Assembly (NCBI GenBank): GCA_033239005.1
Contig: BSQZ01000103.1
Coordinates: 248,001 to 312,000, forward strand
DNA: 64,000 nucleotides
Reading direction: 5' to 3'
Source of the DNA: Lamellibrachia satsuma
Lineage: Eukaryota > Annelida > Polychaeta > Sabellida > Siboglinidae
The notes below the pieces were generated by a model, which saw only the letters and a program-made list of their open reading frames with translations, did no database searches and had not been told where the DNA came from. Position 1 is the first letter of the stretch; every line of letters starts with the position of its first letter. Of this stretch, positions 24,137-37,030 are shown piece by piece. Made by a program: the position numbers and the translations under genes.

Positions 24137-27100
24137 ATGTCTCAGGTGCCAGACTTCTGGGCTCACTACGATGGGACCAAGTACCAGTCGTCTAGCAGCT
24201 ACAAATCAACACCACAACGACAACAACAGAGTAAAGGCAGCTGTTGTTACGTCATAGTCACATGTTGTTCCATGTTGTGGACGTTACTCACGATCATCAC
24301 CTCATTGGTCGTCGTCACATCGGTGGTGTCCCCCCAGTGGCTGATTGGGAAACCACGTGTTTTCGGACTGCGATCAGAACGACGGAACATTACGATGGAG
24401 CAAAATCGCCCAACGTACACGCCAACGATTGGAATATTCAACCGGTGCACGCGACTGCACAGATTCGGGGATTTCCAGGCGGACAGTTGCGCCACTTATG
24501 TGACAGGATTTAACATGCCGTCGGATGAGTTTCCAGACATGTGGAAGTCGGCACTGATATTCTTCGGTGTCGCGATCGTGTTGCTTGCGCTCACCAACCT
24601 CATGGCCGTGTTTAGTCTGTGTGTTCAGTCCGTGTTCAGGAAAAGCATCTTCACCGTGGCTGGACTCATACAGAGCATTGCAGGTTAGTCCTGGGTTTCA
24701 GGTATTGTGATTGTGTGGTTAGAACGCTGGTCTCTCAATTGAGATACAGCGCTGTATAAGAATATATCTTCATTTATATGTGATAAATTTGTCATTAAAC
24801 ACAATCTCTGTCACCATCGATCAGGCTATGAAATATATCTACATCAAGCAGTCTTGAGTGTCGCCATCTATCAGGCTACGAAAATACCAACATGAAACGA
24901 AATCCGATTGGTTTCATCCAAAGTTTTGTCTTGCATCAAAAATATTGGAGCTTTGACCGTTATTTGGAGCTTTGACCGTTATAAGTTTGTAATTTTATTT
25001 TATGCATCAATGAATATTTTGGAAAGCCTGAACACTGACTTCTCATCATATTTATTTATTAGTTGCTTATGTACACAGTACCTGCTGCCCCAGTGGATGC
25101 AGGTTAATGAGATAGATCAGGATGCTAACTTTTTAATTATTTAGGCTGTACTCTAGTGCAGACGTGCAAAGTGTTATTGTTGGTGCTTCTATAGCATGAG
25201 ACCTGTGATAGATTGGGTGGAGGGAGACAACTGTCACAGCTTGTGTTGATGGCTCACTCAGTTGACACCAGTCATAGAAAACTGATGACACTATTAGCAG
25301 CTTTGGGGACCATGTGTAAAATTGCATAAAGGCTTAAAAAACGACACTTGGTTTTCGTATTTATTCAGGTAGAGAATTTTTTTTTAATATAAATGTTTTA
25401 ATGTAATAAAGCAAAATGTCAATCACAACTATGTAATTGGGGATGCAAAAGAACTGATGAAGATTACATGCCCCCTCGACTTAGAGAAGAGGACAATTAG
25501 TTTAATGAGTCATCAGAAGAACGCTGGTAACACCGGCATAACAGTCTTGCCAGTTAAAGTGGATGAGTAATTAAAATGCATGCACACGCACGAATGCATG
25601 CAATTGTGTGCGCATGCGTGCACATGTAACCTGTAATGTGTGATGCTTTTCTAATCATCGTCGCCATGGAAATGGCGGTCTCATCTGGCATGATGCATGG
25701 ATAAATGAACAATACACTTTCTTGGGAAATATTCACTATTCAACAGCACATGTTGCTTAGTCAACAGGCAATGTTAAAGTGGCCACAGGGGGGGGGCAAT
25801 CTGATGACCCGGCCGGATCATAACATCTTCATAACAGCAGAAAACCAGAAAACATAAGTGAAGCAGCAGAGCAAACACAGCAGCTACGTTAAGAAATTAA
25901 CACCTACACAGCAGCTACGTTAAGAAATTAACACAGCAGCTACGTATTTTTACAGATAGTAAATTTCTTCTAGTCTGATGGAAAGTGTCATATGTTGGTG
26001 ATTTACAATGCAGTGAAGAATTTTTATAAAATCTATTTTAATACGTGTAGATAACATCATTGTCCTTAGCAGAGCAGTACTCATCACGAGAGTCATATTT
26101 GTATTTACCGTTTATCATAGAATATTTAAACAAATAAGGTCTGAGATCACCCAGATCAAATAATAATCGTGAAATTAATTTTGTGAACAATTTGCATTAT
26201 TGTCAAATCTGGATAGATGAAATATTGTCACAAGCATGTTATTTAATGCACTCATTGTATAGGCTGATGAAGGCATGTTTATTACAGGATGCTTTTCGTG
26301 AGATACCTCTCTTTGAAATGGTGATTTTGAACTGTGTATCTTCTTTAGTAAAATACACCAAGTGATGGAAGCCTAATTTCCATCCTACCTAGATGAATCT
26401 GTTCCCTAATCTTCCAAGATTTTCCTTGCCTGAGTTTTCAATCCCACTAATGCCCATTCTTTCTGTTTGCTGTAAGTAAAGTAATATTGTCCTACCTTGC
26501 ATGTATATTTACTTCTAAGCAGCATGTAAACTTAATTTACATTTACGCAAGCTTGTTTATATCACATGCACCAGACTTTCAACACTTTTAAATTTGACAG
26601 CAGAAATGCATGTGTAGTTTGCGTGTTAGTGCAAGTGGCGCCATCTTCTGGATAATAAATAACTAAAATAAGCTTGGTGAAAGAAAGAAATTCCTTAATG
26701 TCTTCCTTCTCTTTCCAGGTCTCTTCCTCATCGTGGCCCAGTTCCTGTACCCCGCGGGGTGGGGTGCAGCCAGGGTGCACAGACTGTGTGGACGGGACTC
26801 TGCACCCTTCCTCATAGCCGACTGCCAACTAGGTGGGTGGCACTGGGTGCACAGGCAGCTTAAACAAATTATTAGTAATCTTGACATGACTTAGACTGTA
26901 TAATATGTGTGAGAGGGTGGGAATGTGGTGACAGGGTACCGGTGGGTGTGTGGTGACAGGGTTCCGGTGGGTGTGTGGTGACAGGGTCCCGGTGGGTGTG
27001 TGGTGACAGCGTCCCGGTGGGTGTATGGTGACAGGGTGGGTGTGTCAGTGGGTGAGGGATGGATGTATGTGCCTAGTTGTACTAGTGAAATTTGTTTTAT

Positions 27101-27662
27101 AGTTTTTGTTTTTACTGTGATGAAAGAGTTGTTCCCAGATGTTGTCTGGCCAGTACATTTGGGAGGGTGATGTATTAAAGCTAAACAAACTGCATGTTTC
27201 CCGTGTAGGGACTATAATGTTGGTTGTCTACATCGATGCACTAATAATATTGTAAAATATGTTATAAATGCATAACTATAAAAACCTTTGATCACAATAC
27301 GGGCATCACTCATATTGTGGTACAGGCACAATTGAGTACAATTATTTTAATCCTTTGGTATTTTTACTAAAATATTGATAATAATATACCAGGTAATTGT
27401 AACCAAGTTTCTATAATCATTGTAGAGATGTTTTAATTGAGGTCTGTTTTTAGCAAGTGTTGTGTTCGTGCAAACGTTTCTTAGGCACTGTTTCTGGAAC
27501 ACTCTGTCCCTGTTTTTAGGCTGGGCGTTCTACGGCTGTGTTTGCGGCACGGTGCTTGTCTTCCTCTGCGCTATCCTGTCTGTGCAGGCCGAGAAGGCAA
27601 CGTCTAGTGACAAGGTGGAGGGCGAGATACTAGAAGGAAAGAATCTTATCTGTGTTGCGTAG
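24137..27662 (+). CDS. LHFPL2: LHFPL tetraspan subfamily member 2, 267 aa
   Basis: Three exons (24137-24683, 26719-26832, 27520-27662), with phase-1 GT/AG introns, give 267 residues. The protein has the four-helix LHFPL layout: helices at about 38-64, 137-163, 172-195 and 222-244, with the large extracellular loop between the first two. The loop has an NIT glycosylation site at residue 84. Signature blocks match LHFPL2 rather than the LHFPL3/4/5 branch: [39 protein letters not shown], the LGWAFYG start of the last exon, and the C-terminal EGKNLIC. In vertebrates LHFPL2 is a plasma-membrane tetraspan linked to reproductive-tract development; the role here is unknown. About 34 residues precede the usual family start, a Gln/Ser-rich cytoplasmic extension. 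The gene is convergent with the TBC gene. Confidence 0.95.
25497..25746 (+). repeat. Dispersed repeat family R2, copy 2
   Basis: Diverged copy of 20937-21182, in the same orientation, inside LHFPL2 intron 1. Confidence 0.75.
25890..25944 (+). repeat. Short tandem repeat in LHFPL2 intron 1
   Basis: CAGCAGCTACGTTAAGAAA-type unit, two full copies and a partial third. Confidence 0.8.
26920..27048 (+). repeat. 25-bp G-rich minisatellite
   Basis: About five copies of a unit containing GTGGTGACAGGGTCCCGGTG, in LHFPL2 intron 2, about 90 bp after the exon 2 donor. Confidence 0.85.
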
Positions 27663-28869
27663 CATTACTACCAGTGTGTGTGTGGTGGGGGGTGGGGGGG
27701 GGCTGGGTCCAGTTACATAAAGTCAAATCAGTTAATACTTAACTACTGTTCATTACATATTTTTACACTTGTAACATTTTAAAATCAGTTACAATTACTT
27801 TTACTTTCATTTACAATTGCACATCTTTTTTTTATTCAATTAATTATACTTTTGTTTAATCAATTACACCATATCAATTATAGGTGCATTATGCGGGATC
27901 AACTGTGACTTTATTGCAGGCAAAGTTTTTAGATGAAAAAATACTGTAGTTAATTTTAAGTTATGTAATTGTTGCAATTACAGAAACGCATAATTTCAAA
28001 ATAAGAATCCATTACAAATACAACATTTTACCTGTAATAACTTACAGTATTGTAATTGGACCCATTCCTGACTGTGGTTGTTGTTATAACAACAGAGCAT
28101 GAAATAGTCATAATTAGTCTTGATGATGATCATTAATAAAAATTGTTTTGTTTGTCTCGGGAACAGATTATCTGCTATTAGAGGTCAGTGGTCACTGATA
28201 TTAATTGTTGTAAAATTAATTAAAGTGCCAATGAGATTGCAATTGTAATGGATGCCAAGTAGTACCATTGTAATCTGATATTTCATGTATATGTTTTGTA
28301 TGTCTAAGCAAATCAAATGCCCCTTTGTTACAGTATTATAGAAAATATATTATATATATGTATTGGTTGGTTTTCGCTGTCAGTCAAATATAGAAAAAAT
28401 AGTTTTGCCTGTGTTGCTAGTGTGTATGATAAATGATGCAGTAATCGTTGCTAGCTTCACAGATTTGTATGTTAGATGGCATTGTCATCGTTGCACGATT
28501 CACTAACGATATGACATTATGATGTGTTTGAAAAGACAATTTAAGGGCAAACGATGTGGACAATGGATCAGTCAAGACTGCAGATGTGTTTATCGAAATA
28601 TCTATTTTCAGTGAAATGGAGCCCTGCTAGGCTTTGCCCAGATCTAAAATGTACAATGCTATTGAGGACTTGTTAAAAGTGATTTGTTGCAGTTGGTGTT
28701 ATTCATATGATTGGCTGGTTGTTAATTGGATGTATGTTTACAAATTGTACTGATATAAATTAATGTTGTTTAAATATTTTCATAATATCATAATTATTAG
28801 TTACTTTTCTTTTACTACAGTGTTTTCCCTGTTAATGTTGTGATGTTATCTTGAATTTCGTGAAATAAA
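27663..28869 (+). other. LHFPL2: LHFPL2 3' UTR ending at AATAAA
   Basis: No further exon is seen after the stop at 27660-27662. A G-rich run follows (27690-27705), then AT-rich sequence with a canonical AATAAA at 28864-28869, a plausible polyadenylation signal. The end of the UTR is inferred. Confidence 0.45.
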
Positions 28870-29898
28870 AAGCGAAATTAAAGTGATGGATGATGTTTGA
28901 TGATGAGATTCTTTTGTTGCATTTTTAACAATTAATTTTTTTCAAGAAATTAATATAAAACCATAGTATCAGTAAATATGAATACAATTCATCAAGGATG
29001 GAAAATACACTGTATCACGTTTCATCTAAAATTGTACATTTAGATGTTTTATTGCAAGCAATGACTTGGCACACATTTTACAAAGTTGCGAAATATGATA
29101 CATACAATTACAAAATTATATCCAACATGTGTGACATATTAAAATTTAAGCACATTTTATAATCAACTCCGCATGCAGTAATACTTCGCACAGTAATGCT
29201 AAAATGTTGGTTATTTATGTTATTTGGATTTGACAATAACTTTGTCAAAGCTTGATGGACTATGGCTAAAATATAATAAATGCCCACATTATACAGTAAA
29301 GAATTTGTACATTATCTCGGTGTGTATATATATATATATATATATGCAGACCTGCCAATGTTTTTGGTTGAAATCTGTTTAACTAGAAATTCTATATAAA
29401 ACCATATAAATTTAAGTATAATTTTTCACTGGTTAACCAGCCTATGGTATTTCAATCAAGTGTCATCATTTATCAGGCTACAAAATATAGCTACACTAAA
29501 ATTAAATCAGCTAGGTGGAAATCAGCCTAGCATCAAATAGTATTTGTACTATGACCACTATAAACTTGTCATTTGATTCAATGCTATTGTGATGAAACAA
29601 GTACGTATAAAAATGGGATATGGCCACATACCACAAAAATCTGTGTTGTATATGGGAAATCCGTACGATGCAACAAGCCTGTTAATGCTAACATCTTCCA
29701 AAATGTTCCATCGCAGTCTGTTCTTTTTATATCTGATTAACATAATAACCAGGGGAAGTCTCCCTTCACAGTACTGTATATGCTGCTTGCATAGGTGTAT
29801 ACATATATTATGTGTATAAATATTTGGGTACAGCTTCCAAGTTCGTTCGTGCATGACCTATGGCCTTTGTAGAAACCTATCACTAGGTGTCTCAGTCA
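28870..29898. other. Intergenic gap between convergent genes
   Basis: AT-rich, with a short (TA)n at about 29323-29346. Minus-strand AATAAA (plus-strand TTTATT at 29048-29053) could end the TBC transcript. Positions 29455-29580 loosely resemble 24815-24990 (TATCAGGCTACRAAA), so another old dispersed repeat is likely. Confidence 0.45.
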
Positions 29899-32800
29899 TC
29901 AGCTGGGGTGTAGAGGTTCTGTCGAGGGCGAGGGTAACTCGACCATTTGGAAGCAGTCGGCCACGGACTTGCTGCAGTACTTATAGAAGAGCACCTCGGA
30001 CCGTGACAGAATGTCATCCAAGTTCAGATTTGTCGACAGGCTGCAAAGTACAAGACACATGAAAGAAATCGGTCATGACTGATATACTAGGTACCAGGCA
30101 TATGAAGGAGAACAGTCATGACTGATATACTAGGTACCAGACATATGAAGGAGAACAGTCATGACTGATATACTAGGTACCAGACATATGAAGGAGAACA
30201 GTCATGACTGATATACTAGGTACCAGGCATATGAAGGAGAACAGTCATGACTGATATACTAGGTACCAGACATATGAAGGAGAACAGTCATGACTGATAT
30301 ACTAGGTACCAAACATATGAAGGAGAACAGTCATGACTGATATACTAGGTATCAGACATATGAAGGAGAACAGTCATGACTGATATACTAGGTACCAGAC
30401 ATATGAAGGAGAACAGTCATGACTGATATACTAGGTACCAAACATATGAAGGAGAACAGTCATGACTGATATACTAGGTACCAAACATATGAAGGAGAAC
30501 AGTCATGACTGATATACTAGGTACCAGACATATGAAGGAGAACAGTCATGACTGATATACTAGGTACCAGACATATGAAGGAGAACAGTCATGACTGATA
30601 TACTAGTACCAGCCATATGAAGGAGAACAGTCATGACTGATATACTAGGTATCAGACATATGAAGGAGAAGTCATGACTGATACACTAGGTACCAGACAT
30701 ATGAAGGAGAACAGTCATGACTGATATACTAGGTACCAGACATATGAAGGAGAACAGTCATGACTGATATACTAGTACCAGCCATATGAAGGAGAACAGT
30801 CATGACTGATATACTAGGTATCAGACATATGAAGGAGAACAGTCATGACTGATACACTAGGTACCAGACATATGAAGGAGAACAGTCATGACTGATATAC
30901 TAGGTACCAGACATATGAAGGAGAACAGTCATGACTGATATACTAGGTACCAGACATATGAAGGAGAACAGTCATGACTGATATACTAGTACCAGACATA
31001 TGAAGGAGAACAGTCGTGACTGATATACTAGGTACCAGACATATGAAGGAGAACAGTCATGACTGATATACTAGGTACCAGACATATGAAGGAGAACAGT
31101 GATGACTGATATACTAGGTACCAGACATATGAAGGAGAACAGTCATGACTGATATACTAGGTACCAGACATATGAAGGAGAACAGTCATGACTGATATAC
31201 TAGGTACCAGACATATGAAGGAGAACAATCATGACTGATATACTAGGTACCAGACATATGAAGGAGAACAGTCATGACTGATATATTATACTAGGATGTC
31301 AGCACGTGACAATTTACCATCTAAGTCTTTCTCAGTTTGTGTACGTGACACTCTGGATCTGGTTTTTTGCAAAATTGATGTATTATAGGGAGTAAATTGT
31401 TTACTAGTTGTGTTAAATGTATTATCTGGTATATTTGTTAACTAATTACACACCTTGTTATCATAACTTCTATTGACTGCGAACATTTTGGTAAACGTAA
31501 AGATTTCTGGTTGAACTAAATGGCTTATTAACCTAGAAAAGTTCTGCAGTCGCCTCTGCCCAAGGCTAGAATCTCAGCAATGAATTCTGCTTAAAGGTAC
31601 CTTCTCAATGAATTTAGCCCATTGCAAATCAATTGCTGTTCAGATATGCAGTGTAAATATTGAATAGTAATGTGCCACCGGTTAAATTTTTTTTAGTACT
31701 TTTGTTCATCATCAAAAGAATTAACTTTGATTGGGGAACTTGTGGAAGTTTGAATAGTGTTATGATATAGTATACAGAGCTGTACAGAGGTGGAGCCACC
31801 TTTGTAACTTTTCACCGAATTTCAACTGGGTCCAATTGAAAAGAATATTTTAGTTTGTCTGATGATATTATCAAAACTAAATAAGCACAAACAAGTTAGC
31901 ATGTCGTAGTCGATACCAGATAGGTTCGACTTTTTTATGAAATGACTTGATTAATAATTGAATTGAACAGGCACCAAGTAGGACCATTGTAATCTGATAT
32001 TTCACGCCTACAACCGGGAATGGTTCCTTACCTCCAGATGAACTGGAACACTTCGGCTGCATCCGTGCACTGGAAGATGGCATCTCTATGTTCCATCAGG
32101 ATGCTCACACACATGAAGACATCAAACGTGTACTCGATATTCAGGGGGGCCTCCACAATACGACTCGTCCCACCTGAAATAGCAGCGCCACCTGGATGTC
32201 AGATTTAATCAGATTTAACAAGATTGCTATCCAAAACAAAAATATTTGTAAATTTTGTGTTTAAACATTCACACTGTTAGCATTTGCAGAACCAGTTACT
32301 AATTTGTTCCATTAATTTATTCCTCTATGAGAATGAATACTTTCTGATATCCAATCTACACTGTTCCTCCACTAATGTTACTTTGTGTTCTGTAATGTTC
32401 TTTTAAGTGAAAAAAAAATATTTTCATACCATTTAATAACTAAAAACTACTATTTTATCTCCTCTTAATCGCTCAGCAGGGCAGGGATGTTCTATTCAGA
32501 TTACAACACGTGACTAACAGAATGTCCCACAGAGGCAAGGATCTCGTGTATCTCTCTCTCTCAAGAAAGATAGAATTAGAAGACATGAGGTAACATTAGT
32601 AAAGGATCAGTGTAGATTGAATATCAAGTACTCGGTCTCACAGAGGACAATAAATGAATAGAACAAATTATTTACAGAGTGTGTAAATGCTAGCAGTGTG
32701 AATATGTTAAAAAATATATCAGGAGGGCGGGTTATCCATAGATGAAAACATTTTCGACTCTCGATAAGCCAATGGCTTCTCTGTCCACTTGCTATCTGGG

Positions 32801-34882
32801 CAGTCTTATTAAATCTTATTGCAACAAATTTTCTGTAATAAGAGAAACAAAATGACAACATCAGACTCTTCGACCATAACTGTAGAGAAAAACAGCACTA
32901 AAGATGCTTCTTATACGGAAGGTTTCCTTGGCTTCAGTTGAAGATATGTACACCTATAATATACATACAATTACATAGTTATTAACTACCCAGTATATAA
33001 ATACAATTACATTTATATCAATTACTTATACACCTACATAAATTATATAGACACCATCACATTTATGTATATAAAACACATCTACATCAATGATATGAGC
33101 AAGCACACATTCCAACACCCATTATGCTTAAATAATTTAAAAACCATCCATTACATTAAGACAATTGCACTGAGTTTCTTTACATTGAAGTAGTGGACAA
33201 ATATATCTTGGTAGGTATATTACTATTACTAAGCATTGGTGATCATTAGAGCCAATAAAGAAATATCATCCTGTGGTGTTGGTAGGTATATTACTATTAT
33301 TAATCATTGGTGATCATTAGAGCCAATAAAGAAATATCATCCTGTGGTGTTGGTAGGTATATTACTATTATTAAGCATTGGTGATCATTAGAGCCAATAA
33401 AGAAATATCATCCTGTGGTGTTGGTAGGTATATTACTATTATTAATCATTGGTGATCATTAGAGCCAATAAAGAAATATCCTCATGTGGTGTTGGTAGGT
33501 ATATTACTATTATTAAGCATTGGTGATCATTAGAGCCAATAAAGAAATATCCTCATGTGGTGTTGGTAGGTATATTACTATTATTAAGCATTGGTGATCA
33601 TTAGAGCCAATAAAGAAATATCCTCATGTGGTGTTGGTAGGTATATTACTATTATTAAGCATTGGTGATCATTAGAGCCAATAAAGAAATATCATCCTGT
33701 GGTGTTGGTAGGTATATTACTATTATTAAGCATTGGTGATCATTAGAGCCAATAAAGAAATATCATCATGCGGTATATTACCTTCTTGTTCAAAGTGCCG
33801 CTGCCTTTCAATGTCCTGTGCCTTGCAGGCTTCTGTAGAGGAGACTTCTAAATGGTGGCTACTTAGGATCTCGAAACACCGCAGTGAGTCCTCAAGTGAA
33901 AACTCCCGTTTGAAGTTCAACAACATCCATCTGAGAGGTCAAAAAGTTCAAATATTGACCGCATAAACATCAATTGTTTTGTCAAGATAAAATCCCGATT
34001 AACATTAGGAAATCTCTTTCAAACAAGATCTAGACATGACCATTTTGGCAAACATGTCTCAAAGGTGGAATACCAAGACTGCGATGGGAAGACTGCGATG
34101 GGAAGACTGTGCTAAGGGAGATTTGGTGGGAGAGGGAGGGAAGAACAAGAGCGAGGGATACGGGAGTGGAGACGGCAGTGAAACTGGAAAGTGGCAAGAG
34201 AAGGAAAAAAAATTCATGACAAGTATCGATGCCTCAATAAATTTTTTCAAATAAGGCCTGATTTGCATTAATAATGCACAATTTCTGCAATTTGTCATAA
34301 TCATAGGTGAATAGCTCAACTGTTTCATCTCTCAACTTTCTGGGAATCTACCCTCATATTCTTTTGTTGGAAAAAAATTACTGGTATTTTTCTATTTAAT
34401 GTTGTGCTACAAACTGATATAGATTCATATTGAAACTACTAAATTAAAACATATATTTTGAGGAGCACCCACCTATGACAGAAAGCCATGTCAGACAATT
34501 CCAGGAATGCCAGGTACTGCATCAAGTCTGTGTCTAACTCCAGTAGCAGCTGATGTACCTTTTCTGTGGGAAAACAATTCATAATACACCCTCACCCAGT
34601 TGTTTAAATCAATTCATATCAAAACTAAAGTCATTAAAACAGCCAGCATGGTTAAGCAGGATGAAGATATTCATCCTATGTTCACAAATATTAACCAGTC
34701 CATTGGAAGGCAGTCGTACAAACATTATTTAAATGCACATGTCGCCACACTGAAGAAGACTGCCTTCCAATGAACACACACATGCACGCACGCACCCACA
34801 CAGATTATAAACAGTTATAATATACATTTAAATAATGTTTGTAATGGACTTCATTTTTTGTGAATATTGTGTGAATATCTTC

Positions 34883-34964
<82 letters not shown>

Positions 34965-36934
34965 TATACATATATATATATAATTTTGCTAATTACTGTT
35001 TCCCTGAATATGTGCTGTCAACATTATATCAATCACTTATGTAGCACACTCTCCTCCATAAACTCAAGGTACACACCCAGCTTACGTAGCACACCCTCCT
35101 CCATAAACTCAAGGTACACACCCAGCTTACATAGCACACCCTCCTCCATAAACTCAAGGTACACACCCAGCTTACATAGCACACCCTCCTCCATAAACTC
35201 AAGGTACACACCCAGCTTACATAGCACACCCTCCTCCATAAACTCAAGGTACACACCCAGCTTACATAGCACACCCTCCTCCATAAACTCAAGGTACACA
35301 CCCAGCTTACATAGCACACCCTCCTCCATAAACTCAAGGTACACACCCAGCTTACATAGCACACCCTCCTCCATAAACTCAAGGTACACACCCAGCTTAC
35401 ATAGCACACCCTCCTCCATAAACTCAAGGTACACACCCAGCTTACATAGCACACCCTCCTCCATAAACTCAAGGTACACACCCAGCTTACATAGCACACT
35501 CTCCTCCATAAACTCAAGGTACACACCCAGCTTACGTAGCACACTCTCCTCCATAAACTCAAGGTACACACCCAGCTTACGTAGCACACTCTCCTCCATA
35601 AACTCAACGTACGCACCCAGCTTACGTAGCACTCTCCTCCATAAACTCAAGGTACACACCCAGCTTACATAGCACACTCTCCTCCATAAACTCAAGGTAC
35701 ACACCCAGCTTACATAACACACTCTCCTCCATAAACTCAAGGTACACATCCAGCTTACGTAACACATTCTCCTCCATAAACTCAAGGTACACACCCAGCT
35801 TACGTAGCACACTCTCCTCCATAAACTCAAGGTACGCACCCAGCTTACGTAGCACACTATCCTCCATAAACTCAAGGTACGCACCCAGCTTACGTAGCAC
35901 ACTCTCCTCCATAAACTCTGTCTCTACCTGATGCATGTAATTCTTGAAACACCAATATGCCTCAACCTGTAACATTAGACACAAATTGTGCATAACGATG
36001 CTTTTTATGATGCAACATAAATTAAAGTGATAAAGTCTGATTGTTTTTATCATAAAATCATGTTAGATATCATAAAATATATCTACTCTAACCTTTTAAC
36101 AGCACAAATGTGTTTAAATGAACAATATTTTTATTTTCCTTGTACCTTTAAAAGTTTTAGTGCAGCTCAGAGTTTGCGGATGTCATGGCTATTAATATAT
36201 TTTTATATATAATATCTACGTTTAAAATAGCTGTCAAATCTCAGCAATCATGCAATGTATCATTACCCAAATTTCAACATGTTATTTGTGTAAAATGAAG
36301 GCAAAATTATAAATTTCAACTGAACTCAGCACATGTGATCATTAGTCTATAATACGGCATTACCTTGCTGATCCTTCGAAAATTCTGATGGATTTTCACT
36401 GAGAAAAACAATAAGTTATTTTTTAAAGGACGGATTGGTAAAAAATTATAATGTGATTATTTGTGCCATGAACTGGAGAAATTAGCTGACATGTATACCA
36501 CCCCAGCCACCTTAAATTTTACCAGTTAAAACAGAAATGACCATTTGCATAATTATGTTTGGATGCTCATGATGAAGGGGATATATCACATTAATGAACA
36601 TACCTCAGAGTCAAAGACAACCAGGAATCGACCAGCAATGTCGTTCATGCCTTGGGCATAACCAACGTGTGGGTGGAAGGCAGAGTAGGTCATCAGAATG
36701 TCACGCAGCAGTCGTAAATGACGTAGCCCCGATTCATTGCTGAAGGCAAAACAAAGCAACAATGTAAGAAATGCATGCATTTTCTTACTCGCTCTCGTAC
36801 TCACTTATGGCTAGGCTAAAATTACATATTTACAGTTTACATAGGAATTGGAAATGCAGTGTTCAGTGCATAACAGCTCCAATATCTGGGTGCCTATGCA
36901 TTTGTTTGTGCAATCATACATAATTATTCACTTT

Positions 36935-37030
<96 letters not shown>

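Noticed and set aside
24710..24765. tRNA-like or SINE head (GTGTGGTTAGAACGCTGGTC)
   Set aside because: Only an A-box-like stretch; no B box or cloverleaf could be traced.
30061..31285. CRISPR-like regular repeats
   Set aside because: Whole units repeat without unique spacers and the context is eukaryotic; this is a minisatellite.
34036..34254. 72-codon ORF in a TBC intron
   Set aside because: Lies in low-complexity purine-rich sequence between two confirmed exons on the other strand.
34986..35902. Repetitive open frames of 195-289 codons over the 45-bp array in several registers
   Set aside because: Only the register continuous with the TBC exon is meaningful; the others are shadows of the 45-bp unit.
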